From the NCBI GenBank assembly GCA_045601425.1, contig JAZRZP010000034.1, forward strand, positions 80,036 through 144,035: a stretch of DNA of 64,000 bases, given 5' to 3'. Position numbers and translations under genes: made by a program. Under the pieces are notes generated by a model. The model was not told the origin of the DNA, made no database searches, and was given only the letters and a program-made list of their open reading frames with translations. Of this stretch, positions 18,650-26,194 are shown one piece after another. The stretch is from UBA1219 sp045601425 (lineage in GTDB: Bacteria; Bacteroidota; Bacteroidia; Bacteroidales; P3). Within the stretch, counting starts at the first letter, position 1. The number at the start of each line of letters is the position of its first letter.

Positions 18650-19888
18650 ATGAAAAAAATAACAGCAATTATCGCATTAGTAGGTTTAGGCATTTTAATG
18701 TCGGCCAATGCACAAATCCGCTTGGATAACGCAAAAACCTATGCAAGTCAGAAAAAACAGTATTATGACAAGGCCAAAATCGAAATCGATGCCGCCTGCG
18801 AGGACGAATCTACAAAAAGCAATCCTGAAGTATGGGCATGGAAAGGCTACATTTACTGCTGTCTCGGCAATAGTACAAAACCCAAACACCAGAAAGTAAC
18901 TCCGGAAAATTGGGCAGACATAGCTTACGAAGCAGCTCTCAAATGCAAGGAACTGAATACGGATAAAGATGCAAAACTGATTGATTTCAATAATGCAGTT
19001 TTCAAGAACGTTGCAGGAAAATACATCGATGACGCTTTCACTGACTACGAAAATGCAGGGAACAAGGATGATACGAATCTTTACAGAAGCTGTATCGCAA
19101 AAGTGGAAAAAGGCATAAAAGTTTATCAGGCAGCCGGAGCTTCCAACGATGAGGAAATCAAGAAAAGCCTGAACTATGCACGTTATATCGGCGGTGCCGC
19201 AGCAAGAGTTTTGGGCGACAACGAAACTGTCATCAAATTCTTCAACCCGCTCGTAAGAGGCGGATACGACAAGGAATACGTATACACTTCACTGGTAACG
19301 ATTTATCAACGTAAGAACGATACTGTAAATGCAGTGAAAGTAGCTCAGAACTTTACAAAAAACAGAAAAGACGACCAAAATGCGTATCTTCTGGCAGCCA
19401 AGGTGTATGCATGGGCAAACAATAAGGAAAAAGCAAACGAAAACGCTCAGGTTGCAGTTGCAAAAGCCGCTACAATAGACGATCCCAACCAGAAAGCCAA
19501 CCTCATCTGCGGCATTGCTGACGTTTATGCCGACATGCTTGACTACGAAACTGCGGAAGCACGCTTCAACGAAGCATTGACGATGACACCCGACAACCCT
19601 GTGGTTTACAACGGTTTGGCTCGTATGGAATTCAACCACGGAGTTGATATACTTCTGAAGGCCAACGATGTTCCCGTTGAGGACGAAACCGGACTTTATG
19701 ACAAACTTACTGCCGAAGGCAAGTCAAAATACGAAAAAGCCATTGAATATTACAAAAAATCACTCTCGGTAAACAACCGCAGCAACGAACAGCTTCAGGC
19801 CCGATACAAGGAAGCTTTCGATGGTTTGAAGACAGTTTACGTACGTGCGAACAAGAATCTTGATGAACTGAAAGCTTACGCACAGTAG
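18650..19888 (+). CDS. Secreted tetratricopeptide-repeat protein
   Basis: The 412-aa protein begins with a signal peptide, MKKITAIIALVGLGILMSANA, with a likely signal peptidase I site after ANA. The mature part is almost all helical, with repeats of TPR character, for example AYLLAAKVYAWANNKEKANENA and AEARFNEALTMTPDNPVVYNGL. TPR proteins act as scaffolds for protein contact; the partner here is unknown and the protein presumably works in the periplasm. It lies 35 bases after gyrA and ends at a strong terminator, so it is co-transcribed with gyrA. I recall the same neighbour pair in other Bacteroidales, which suggests conserved context but not a shared function. Confidence 0.85.
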   Translation: MKKITAIIALVGLGILMSANAQIRLDNAKTYASQKKQYYDKAKIEIDAACEDESTKSNPEVWAWKGYIYCCLGNSTKPKHQKVTPENWADIAYEAALKCKELNTDKDAKLIDFNNAVFKNVAGKYIDDAFTDYENAGNKDDTNLYRSCIAKVEKGIKVYQAAGASNDEEIKKSLNYARYIGGAAARVLGDNETVIKFFNPLVRGGYDKEYVYTSLVTIYQRKNDTVNAVKVAQNFTKNRKDDQNAYLLAAKVYAWANNKEKANENAQVAVAKAATIDDPNQKANLICGIADVYADMLDYETAEARFNEALTMTPDNPVVYNGLARMEFNHGVDILLKANDVPVEDETGLYDKLTAEGKSKYEKAIEYYKKSLSVNNRSNEQLQARYKEAFDGLKTVYVRANKNLDELKAYAQ

Positions 19889-19909
19889 TAAAATGGCTGG
19901 TATGAAATG

Positions 19910-19940
19910 AAAAAGGAACGGTTTTTCCGTTCCTTTTTTT
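19910..19940. terminator. Bidirectional terminator between the TPR gene and the yhcC-like gene
   Basis: Stem AAAAAGGAACGG / CCGTTCCTTTTTT with a T5 loop; A-rich on one side and T-rich on the other, so it can serve both converging genes. Confidence 0.9.
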
Positions 19941-19957
19941 GTTTGTCGTTTCGGAAA

Positions 19958-20923
19958 TCAGAAATTCTTTCCCTGCCACGTGTCGCGCTCTTCGAGGCGT
20001 TTTTCTATGAGGACAGGAACAGTCTCGTTGCGTAACAGTTTTCCGGAAGGGTCTCTCCAGCTCCGTTCCGGAGTGGCCTGATAGCGAGGCGGCACTTCGC
20101 CGGCGAAACGCTCTATTACTATGTCAGGACTCAACAATTCCAGAAAATCCACTATGAAATCCACGTAATCGGCAAGTCCGAAAACAGGGTAGAGTTCGCT
20201 GTGCTTTAGAAAGTCTTTTTCAAGGGCAGTGCCGTTCAGAATCTGCAACTGGTGAAATTTGAGCGTGTTTACAGGCAGTGAAGACAGTATCTCGGCCTCC
20301 TTGAGCATCATCTCGCGGCTTTCGCCGGGAAGTCCGAATATTATGTGTCCGCCGGTCCGTATGCCACGTTCGGCAGTGAGCCGCAAGGCTTTTTGCGTAG
20401 CGGCAAAGTCGTGACCTCTGTTTATGTATTTCAGCGTGGAATCGTAGCAGCTTTCAATGCCGTATTCAATGGTGACATATTTCTGTTCGGCAAGCCGTGC
20501 AATGTAGTCGAGTTTTTCCTCGTCAACACAATCGGGACGCGTTCCTATTATCATTCCTATTACTTTCGGGTGGCTGAGGGCTTCTTCGTAGAGACGTTTC
20601 AGTTCCGGCAAAGGCTTGTAGGTGTTGGAATAAGCTTGGAAATAAGCCAGATAGCTTGGCGATTTTTTATACCGCCATTCGTGAAACTCAATGCCTTCAT
20701 CGAGTTGCCGGGTAATGGATTTCTGCGGCTGGCAGTACGAGGGGTTGAAAGCATTGTTGTCGCAGAAAATACACCCTCCGTACCCTTTGCTGCCGTCGCG
20801 GTTGGGACAAGTGAAACCGGCATCGAGCGAGAGTTTCTGCACACGGTGCCCGAAATGTTCCTTGAAATAGTTGGAATAGGAGTTGTACCTGCGTCCGTCG
20901 CCCCACTGAAAATCCTTCATCAT
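19958..20923 (-). CDS. Radical SAM protein, YhcC / TIGR01212 family
   Basis: The 321-aa protein has the family signature LDAGFTCPNRDG, SKGYGGCIFCDN, which gives the three cysteines for the 4Fe-4S cluster in the spaced arrangement of this branch rather than a compact CX3CX2C. It also has IGTRPDCVDEEKL and TIEYGIESC, typical of the radical SAM barrel. Family members are related to elongator-type Elp3 enzymes, but the substrate is not firmly known. The start overlaps the stop of the upstream gene (ATGA at 20920-20923), so the two are translationally coupled. The adjacent partner is an Fe-S protein. Confidence 0.88.
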   Translation of the reverse strand: MMKDFQWGDGRRYNSYSNYFKEHFGHRVQKLSLDAGFTCPNRDGSKGYGGCIFCDNNAFNPSYCQPQKSITRQLDEGIEFHEWRYKKSPSYLAYFQAYSNTYKPLPELKRLYEEALSHPKVIGMIIGTRPDCVDEEKLDYIARLAEQKYVTIEYGIESCYDSTLKYINRGHDFAATQKALRLTAERGIRTGGHIIFGLPGESREMMLKEAEILSSLPVNTLKFHQLQILNGTALEKDFLKHSELYPVFGLADYVDFIVDFLELLSPDIVIERFAGEVPPRYQATPERSWRDPSGKLLRNETVPVLIEKRLEERDTWQGKNF

Positions 20924-21663
20924 TCGTTGTCTTGATGTGCCAGAATGTCTATGATGTGGTGAAAGTGCATTTCAATCCTATACTTGTCGCAGTAGGATTT
21001 CAGGTGCAGTAGGCAACTCATGTCAGTTGATGCCACATGGGTGGCTCCGGAGCGTTGTATGGTTTCTATTTTCCGTCGTGCCATGTCGGTCGATATGGGT
21101 TCGAATTCATTCTCGAAATTGCCGCCTCCGAAACCACAGCAAGCGAGGCTGTCGTCTTGCAGCTCTATGAGTTCCAGACCTTTGACATTCTGAAGCAGAA
21201 TGCGGGGCTCGTCGTGAATGCCGTAGTCGTTGAGAGTGTGGCAATTGTCCAGAAAAACAACTTTGTGCGGAAAAACAGCCGACTCGATTTTGGTAATCTT
21301 CATTATGTTGACCAGAAAATCGGATATGTCGCATATTCTTTCGCAGAAATTCTGGAATTCATGGTGGCAGGCAGTGTTGAAGAATATTTTCGGGAAATAT
21401 TTCTTTATGTAGGCGGTGCACGAACTCGAAGTGCATATTATCGGATTTTTGCCTTCGAAATCCTTCATCATCTTTTCTCCCAGCTGTTTTGCGCCGTCAA
21501 AATCGCCGAGCAGGTAGGCTGTTTTGCCGCAGCAGGTTTGCTGGAGCGGATAGTTTGTTTCAATGTCCAGCCGGTTCAGGAGTTTTATCAGATTGAATCC
21601 TGTCTGTGCCGAAAACTGGTCAACGGCACACGAAACCATTATATCGACCTTTGTATTTGCCAT
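20920..21663 (-). CDS. Cysteine-rich-domain (CCG) Fe-S protein, LutA/YkgE-like
   Basis: The 247-aa protein consists of two CCG-type cysteine-rich domains, with QQTCCGKTAYLLGD at about residues 42-55 and LACCGFGGGNFENEF at about 173-187, plus CHHEFQNFC and DNCHTLNDY segments. Such domains bind a non-cubane Fe-S cluster in LutA, GlpC and heterodisulfide reductase subunits. LutA normally works with LutB and LutC in lactate oxidation. Neither partner is beside it here, so the lactate role is uncertain. It is the first gene of a two-gene unit with the radical SAM gene; a -7 element TAAATTTG lies at 21729-21736. Confidence 0.85.
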   Translation of the reverse strand: MANTKVDIMVSCAVDQFSAQTGFNLIKLLNRLDIETNYPLQQTCCGKTAYLLGDFDGAKQLGEKMMKDFEGKNPIICTSSSCTAYIKKYFPKIFFNTACHHEFQNFCERICDISDFLVNIMKITKIESAVFPHKVVFLDNCHTLNDYGIHDEPRILLQNVKGLELIELQDDSLACCGFGGGNFENEFEPISTDMARRKIETIQRSGATHVASTDMSCLLHLKSYCDKYRIEMHFHHIIDILAHQDNE

Positions 21664-21728
21664 GTTGTCTGTTTAATAAATTGAAATTCAGCGGTATGCG
21701 TTTTTTGCTAAAAAAACGGCATACGTTG

Positions 21729-21736
21729 CAAATTTA
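21729..21736 (-). promoter_or_regulatory. -7 element for the LutA-like / YhcC-like operon
   Basis: Read on the minus strand it is TAAATTTG, 66 bases before the start codon. No clear -33 TTG at the usual distance. Confidence 0.5.
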
Positions 21737-21811
21737 CGAAAAAAAAGTTGAATAGAGACCTGCTTGCAGAAATACTTTTCAAAAAGACGTTAAATTTTGC
21801 GGGTATGAAAA

Positions 21812-21841
21812 AAGAACCTCTTGAAAATCAAGGGGTTCTTT
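21812..21841 (-). terminator. Terminator of tRNA-Leu
   Basis: On the minus strand: stem AAGAACCCCTTGA / TCAAGAGGTTCTT (one G-U pair) followed by a T run, just downstream of the tRNA. Confidence 0.85.
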
Positions 21842-21844
21842 GTG

Positions 21845-21928
21845 TACCCGGGGCCGGGATCGAACCGGCACGAGTGTTACCTCATTGGTTTTTGAGACCA
21901 ACGCGTCTACCAATTCCGCCACCTGGGC
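21845..21928 (-). tRNA. tRNA-Leu (anticodon CAA)
   Basis: A class II tRNA of 84 bases. The anticodon stem TTGGT / ACCAA holds loop CTCAAAA, giving anticodon CAA, which reads UUG. The D arm carries the AATTGGTAGACGCG motif, a variable arm follows (TGAGGTAACACTCG), and the T arm GCCGG-TTCGATC-CCGGC is intact. The acceptor stem GCCCAGG / CCCGGGT shows an A-C mismatch at pair 5-68. CCA is not encoded, so it must be added. A full promoter (21969-21998) and a terminator frame it as a single-gene unit. Confidence 0.95.
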
Positions 21929-21968
21929 ATTCACTTGGAAGGCTAAACTGATGCCTCATTTGCGGGTG

Positions 21969-21998
21969 CAAAAGTACTAACATTTTTTCAATTGGCAA
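21969..21998 (-). promoter_or_regulatory. Promoter of tRNA-Leu
   Basis: On the minus strand TTG (21998-21996), 19 bases, then TACTTTTG (21976-21969). Confidence 0.75.
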
Positions 21999-22158
21999 AA
22001 TTTTTTTTCGTTTTTTTGAAAAAAAATAAAATGCACAAACTTAATACATTGAAAATTAGAGAATTATTTTTGGGTGCGAATGTGGATTCTATTACATTGT
22101 ATAACAGTAAAATAGAATGGGTTCTGTGACATTGGAGAATTTTTTTGCAAAAAAATAC

Positions 22159-22188
22159 CTGAAAATCGAAAAAAAAATCGTATCTTTG
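22159..22188 (+). promoter_or_regulatory. Promoter of prs
   Basis: CTG (22159-22161), 19 bases, then TATCTTTG (22181-22188). An inverted repeat with arms ATTCTATT (22086-22093) and AATAGAAT (22111-22118) lies about 40-70 bases upstream and could bind a regulator. Confidence 0.65.
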
Positions 22189-22210
22189 CAAAATCAAAAC
22201 TAAACAGAAA

Positions 22211-23197
22211 ATGCAGGCAGAAAAACAAGATCAAGTATGTATTTTTTCGGGAAGAGTTACCGAAAATCTGACACGTAAAATAGTTGAAAACTATGGCATT
22301 CCCATGGGAAATTCAATAGTTTTCCAATATGCAGACGGTGAATTCCAGCCGTCGTTTGAAGAATCGATCCGCGGTAAAAAAGTGTTTATTGTTCAATCGA
22401 CGATACCGCCTACGGACAACCTTTTCGAACTTCTGATGATGATAGATGCCGCAAAAAGAGCTTCCGCAGACAAAATTACCGCAGTGATACCTTATTACGG
22501 TTTCGCACGTCAGGACAGAAAAGATAAACCTCATGTTCCGATTGCTTCGAAACTGGTGGCCGACATGCTGGCAACGGCAGGTGTTGACCGTATCGTTACG
22601 ATGGATTTGCATGCCGATCAGATTCAGGGTTTCTTCAATGTTCCCGTTGACCATCTTTTCGGATCTTCTTTGTTCATGCCATACATACGCGGTTTGGAAA
22701 TTCCCATCGAAGACATAATGTTTGCTTCACCCGACCTCGGAGGTTCACGCCGTGCAGGCATGTATGCCAAAACACTCGGCAACAGTTTTGTAATGTGCTA
22801 CAAACACCGCAACAAACCGAACGAAATCGGTGAAATGCGTCTTATCGGCGATGTGAAAGGCAAACACGTTATCCTTCTTGATGACCTTATAGACACGGGT
22901 ACGACTATTTGCAAGGCAGCCGCCATGATTAAGGAAAGCGGTGCCCAAACGGTGCGTGCCATGATTACACACCCGGTATTGAGCGGCAACGCCATCGAAA
23001 AAATCGAAGATTCGGTTCTCGAGGAACTCGTAGTAAGCGACACGATACCTCTGAAACGCGAATCCAGCAAAATTCACGTGCTCTCTACAGCATGGCTCTT
23101 TGCTGAAGCTATACGCCGCATCGTTTCGCACGAATCCATAGACAACCTTTACGAAACTACAATCCACCACAAAGGTGTTATTGAGAAATTCAACTAA
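22211..23197 (+). CDS. prs: Ribose-phosphate pyrophosphokinase (PRPP synthetase)
   Basis: The enzyme joins ATP and ribose 5-phosphate to give PRPP, the donor for purine, pyrimidine, histidine, tryptophan and NAD synthesis. The 328-aa protein has the N-terminal FSGRVTENL and QYADGEFQPSFEESIRG segments, the ATP-site loop PYYGFARQDRKDK, MDLHADQIQGFF, and the PRPP-binding loop VILLDDLIDTGTTICKAA. The length is a little above the usual 310-320, with the extra residues mostly at the C-terminus. rplY starts 43 bases later, and the two share a terminator, so they form an operon. Confidence 0.96.
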   Translation: MQAEKQDQVCIFSGRVTENLTRKIVENYGIPMGNSIVFQYADGEFQPSFEESIRGKKVFIVQSTIPPTDNLFELLMMIDAAKRASADKITAVIPYYGFARQDRKDKPHVPIASKLVADMLATAGVDRIVTMDLHADQIQGFFNVPVDHLFGSSLFMPYIRGLEIPIEDIMFASPDLGGSRRAGMYAKTLGNSFVMCYKHRNKPNEIGEMRLIGDVKGKHVILLDDLIDTGTTICKAAAMIKESGAQTVRAMITHPVLSGNAIEKIEDSVLEELVVSDTIPLKRESSKIHVLSTAWLFAEAIRRIVSHESIDNLYETTIHHKGVIEKFN

Positions 23198-23240
23198 TTT
23201 ATTATAAATCAAAATTATCAACAATTAAATTTTTAAACAG

Positions 23241-23822
23241 ATGAAAGTAGTATCAATGAGCGGTTCTCTCCGCGAGAACGTAGGGAAAAAGGATGCTAAA
23301 GCATTGCGTAATCAGGATATGGTTCCTTGTGTAATGTACGGAAAAGGCGAACAGGTAATGTTCTCCGTAAAGCAGACAGCTTTCAATCCGATTATATTCA
23401 CTCCGGATGCATGTTTCGTTGAAATCGACATCAACGGTACAGTTCACAAAGCCATTCTGAAAGACATACAGTATCACCCTGTAACAGAAATCGTTTACCA
23501 CGCAGATTTCTACGAACTCAGTGAAGACAAACCCATCGTAATGTCGATACCTGTATACACTACAGGTACTTCCAAGGGCGTTATGAAGGGTGGCAAGGCA
23601 GTTCTCAAAATCAAACGTCTGAAAGTTAAGGCTTTACCTAAAGACATGCCGAACAAAATAGTCCTCGACATCACAAATTTGGACGTATTGCAGGGCATCA
23701 AGGTTCAGGACGTTGAAACTAACAACTTCGAACTGCTGAATGTCAAGTCAAGCGTTATCGTAACCATCAAGTCTACACGTTCTACAGCAACTGCAGAAGA
23801 AGGTGAAGCAGCTGCAGAATAA
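23241..23822 (+). CDS. rplY: 50S ribosomal protein L25 (general stress protein Ctc type)
   Basis: L25 binds 5S rRNA in the large subunit. The 193-aa protein is of the long Ctc type: an N-terminal L25 domain (residues 1-95; LRENVGKKDAKALRNQDMVPCVMYGKGEQ) and a C-terminal beta domain typical of Ctc (residues 96-185; AVLKIKRLKVKALPKDMPNK, DVLQGIKVQDV). It ends in a short acidic Ala/Glu tail. It follows prs, a pairing common in bacteria. A strong terminator follows at 23849. Confidence 0.95.
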   Translation: MKVVSMSGSLRENVGKKDAKALRNQDMVPCVMYGKGEQVMFSVKQTAFNPIIFTPDACFVEIDINGTVHKAILKDIQYHPVTEIVYHADFYELSEDKPIVMSIPVYTTGTSKGVMKGGKAVLKIKRLKVKALPKDMPNKIVLDITNLDVLQGIKVQDVETNNFELLNVKSSVIVTIKSTRSTATAEEGEAAAE

Positions 23823-23848
23823 TGAAACATTTGTTCTAAACTGATATT

Positions 23849-23879
23849 GAGAGCCGTTGCATGCGGCTCTCTTTTTTTT
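23849..23879 (+). terminator. Terminator after rplY
   Basis: Stem GAGAGCCG / CGGCTCTC with loop TTGCATG, followed by eight or more T. The T run ends only seven bases before the next start codon. Confidence 0.9.
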
Positions 23880-23886
23880 CAACAGA

Positions 23887-24588
23887 ATGAAATACAATAA
23901 TTTGCTTTTCGATTTGGACCGCACGCTCTGGGATTTCGAGACAAACAGTATGCAAACCCTTCGGGAGATGTTTGTCCAATACCGGCTTGAAACACTCTGC
24001 AAAACGGATTTCCGGACCTTCGTCGATACCTATCATGTCATAAACAAGGGTCTGTGGGATGCTTACAACAACGGCACTCTGGAAAAGGATTACCTGTATG
24101 TGGCCCGTTTCTCGCTCACATTGGAGCATTTCGGACTTACGGAAACATATAGTCTCGGCAAGCAGTTGGGAGATTTTTACGTCTTCGAAAGCCCCAAAAA
24201 AACTGCACTTTTCGATGGTGCCGCTGACTTGCTGGAGTATCTCAGGGCGAAAGGCTATGCAATGCACATCGTTACGAACGGCTTTCGCGAAGTGCAGTAC
24301 ACCAAGTTGCAGACTTCCGGCATTGCAGGATTTTTCGACAAAGTGTTTCTTTCAGAAGAAATTGGTGTGCAGAAACCTCATCGCGGTATTTACGAATACA
24401 TACTTAATTCCTTGCAAGTGTCTGCTGATGAGTGTGTTATGATTGGTGATGACTTCAAGACAGACATCGAAGGCGCCATGAATATGGGCATAGACCAGAT
24501 TTACTGCAATTTTATCGGTGCAAAGAATCCTGACCCCGAGCCCACGTTCACTGTGAATAATTTGAGCAGCATAAAGAAAATACTGTGA
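23887..24588 (+). CDS. yjjG: HAD-superfamily hydrolase, YjjG-type 5'-nucleotidase
   Basis: The 233-aa protein has the HAD motif I LLFDLDRTLWDF with nucleophile Asp near residue 9, motif II HIVTNGF, a lysine at VQKPHRGIYEY, and motif IV MIGDDFKTDIEGA. The sequence and length match the YjjG branch, which removes phosphate from pyrimidine nucleoside monophosphates, including damaged ones. The frame is open ten codons further upstream, but those residues overlap the rplY terminator, so ATG 23887 is chosen. The start codon stands directly behind that terminator's T run; expression probably relies on read-through or on an unseen promoter. Confidence 0.85.
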   Translation: MKYNNLLFDLDRTLWDFETNSMQTLREMFVQYRLETLCKTDFRTFVDTYHVINKGLWDAYNNGTLEKDYLYVARFSLTLEHFGLTETYSLGKQLGDFYVFESPKKTALFDGAADLLEYLRAKGYAMHIVTNGFREVQYTKLQTSGIAGFFDKVFLSEEIGVQKPHRGIYEYILNSLQVSADECVMIGDDFKTDIEGAMNMGIDQIYCNFIGAKNPDPEPTFTVNNLSSIKKIL

Positions 24589-24612
24589 AACAGGGACAGG
24601 TGTGAAACCGCA

Positions 24613-24643
24613 AAAAAAATCCGCCATTGAGGCGGATTTTTTT
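24613..24643. terminator. Bidirectional terminator between yjjG and the lolA-like gene
   Basis: Stem AAAAATCCGCC / GGCGGATTTTT with loop ATTGA between converging genes. Confidence 0.9.
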
Positions 24644-24657
24644 TCAATTATGCTGGT

Positions 24658-25311
24658 TCAACGCATATCGATGATTTCGAAACCCTTGTGGGTTGCCGGG
24701 TCGAATGTGAAGTCCTTGTCGCTGACCTGTACGTTTTCCTTGTACTGGCTTATCTGGTACTCGGTGCGTGATGAATCGTAATAATAAATTTCTACTTTTG
24801 AAATCTGATATTTCTTGTTTACGGAAATACGTATTTTGTGGTATTTCTGTGGCGAACGTGGCGTGAGATCAATGATGTAGCAGGCCGATTCTTCGCGTAT
24901 GAGTTTCGGACGGAAGTTTTTGTTGTAGTTGTTCAAGAGTTTTGAAGGATTCATGAGATCTGTTTCAGAAGACGACATCTTGCTGACGGAAACTTCCCTT
25001 ACGTCTTTGTCGAGCTGGTACACATCGGTGCCGTTGCAGTAAATGACGATTTCGTCGAATGAAAGCCGGTACTTGTTGCCTGAAAAAACAACCTTTGCAC
25101 TCTGTCGCGAAGTCTCCTTTTTAATCGCATCCTTTTCTACCATAGTGGCCTCGAAACTTATGGCGCCGGCTGATTTGAGTTTCTGCGAAGCCTTGTCGAG
25201 AATGCCGTTGGCTTTGGTGTCGGCGATGCCGGCATTCAGATTTTTCTTTTGTGCAAAGGCGTTGCCAAGGCACAGGAAACATATTATTGCTGTAAGAAAA
25301 TATTTTTTCAT
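24658..25311 (-). CDS. LolA-like periplasmic lipoprotein carrier family protein
   Basis: The 217-aa protein starts with a signal peptide (MKKYFLTAIICFLCLGNAFA, cleavage after AFA). The rest is beta-rich and fits the LolA fold: ILDKASQKLKSAGAISFEATMV, a strand VVFSGNKYRLSF, then LLNNYNKNFRPKLI and RISVNKKYQISKVEIYYYD. LolA carries lipoproteins from the inner to the outer membrane; related proteins also occur in flexirubin and aryl polyene clusters. This copy lies 21 bases after folE, far from the pigment-type operon at 44-52 kb, so a general envelope role is more likely. Confidence 0.82.
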   Translation of the reverse strand: MKKYFLTAIICFLCLGNAFAQKKNLNAGIADTKANGILDKASQKLKSAGAISFEATMVEKDAIKKETSRQSAKVVFSGNKYRLSFDEIVIYCNGTDVYQLDKDVREVSVSKMSSSETDLMNPSKLLNNYNKNFRPKLIREESACYIIDLTPRSPQKYHKIRISVNKKYQISKVEIYYYDSSRTEYQISQYKENVQVSDKDFTFDPATHKGFEIIDMR

Positions 25312-25332
25312 CGTGTAAAATGTTTTAAGTTT

Positions 25333-25959
25333 TCAATTGAGTTTTACGCCAAGCAGGTGCATGAATTCTTCGCGGGTTTTCGGGTCTTTGATGAACGCAC
25401 CGGTAAAATCCGACGTCGTGGTTACGGAATTCTGTTTCTGAACACCTCGCATGGACATGCACAGATGCTGGGCCTCGATGACCACAGCCACTCCGAGCGG
25501 CTGAAGGGTGTTCTGTATGCAGTCCTTGATTTGTCGGGTGAGACGTTCCTGAACCTGCAGGCGTCGGGCATACGCATCTACTACGCGAGGTATCTTGCTG
25601 ATACCCACTATTTTACCATTGGGGATATATGCTACATGGGCTTTGCCCACGAAGGGAACCATGTGGTGTTCGCAAAGAGAGTATATCTCAATGTTCTTCA
25701 CTACGACCATCTGCTTGTAATCTTCGGTGAACATTGCCGATTTCAGTATGTCTTCAGGGTGCATGCCGTAGCCCTGAGTAAAAAACTGCATTGCCTTGGC
25801 TACCCTCATCGGAGTTGACAGCAGACCTTCACGGTCGGGATCTTCGCCGAGCAGGCCGAGAATTTCCTTGTAGTGGTACGACAGTTTGTCGAGGGTTTCG
25901 GTGTTGAATTTCTCAATTCTACGGTAACCTAATTCTTCATCGTGTGTGTGTTGTTCCAT
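25333..25959 (-). CDS. folE: GTP cyclohydrolase I
   Basis: FolE converts GTP to 7,8-dihydroneopterin triphosphate, the first step of folate and pterin synthesis; its product can also feed queuosine. The 208-aa protein has the zinc and catalytic residues in SLCEHHMVPFVGKAHVAYIP and the GISKIPRVVDAYARRLQVQERLT block, then the third zinc ligand in EAQHLCMSMRGV. Length is normal. It heads a two-gene unit with the lolA-like gene. A -7 element (TAATTTTG on the minus strand) lies at 26001-26008. Confidence 0.97.
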   Translation of the reverse strand: MEQHTHDEELGYRRIEKFNTETLDKLSYHYKEILGLLGEDPDREGLLSTPMRVAKAMQFFTQGYGMHPEDILKSAMFTEDYKQMVVVKNIEIYSLCEHHMVPFVGKAHVAYIPNGKIVGISKIPRVVDAYARRLQVQERLTRQIKDCIQNTLQPLGVAVVIEAQHLCMSMRGVQKQNSVTTTSDFTGAFIKDPKTREEFMHLLGVKLN

Positions 25960-26000
25960 TTTGTGCGTGTTGCTTTATTTTTTTGTCGGAAAAAGATTTG

Positions 26001-26008
26001 CAAAATTA
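26001..26008 (-). promoter_or_regulatory. -7 element of the folE promoter
   Basis: TAATTTTG on the minus strand, 42 bases before the start codon; no clear -33 box. Confidence 0.55.
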
Positions 26009-26194
26009 CGAAAAAAAATCCGAAATTCGGCTGTGAAGTTTAATTTTGATAAAGTTTGAGCAATGGCGTGGAATCCGGCAATGGCACATGGTGTCGTCCG
26101 GATAGTCTGGTTCGGTTCCGGATCCGGGGGTTGTCCATGGAAAGATATTGCTTGCATTTTCTTTGTCCATTATTTTTTGTTTTATCCAGATACC

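Noticed and set aside
21748..21951. 67-codon frame across the tRNA-Leu region
   Set aside because: It overlaps the tRNA and its terminator on the opposite strand and has no protein signature.
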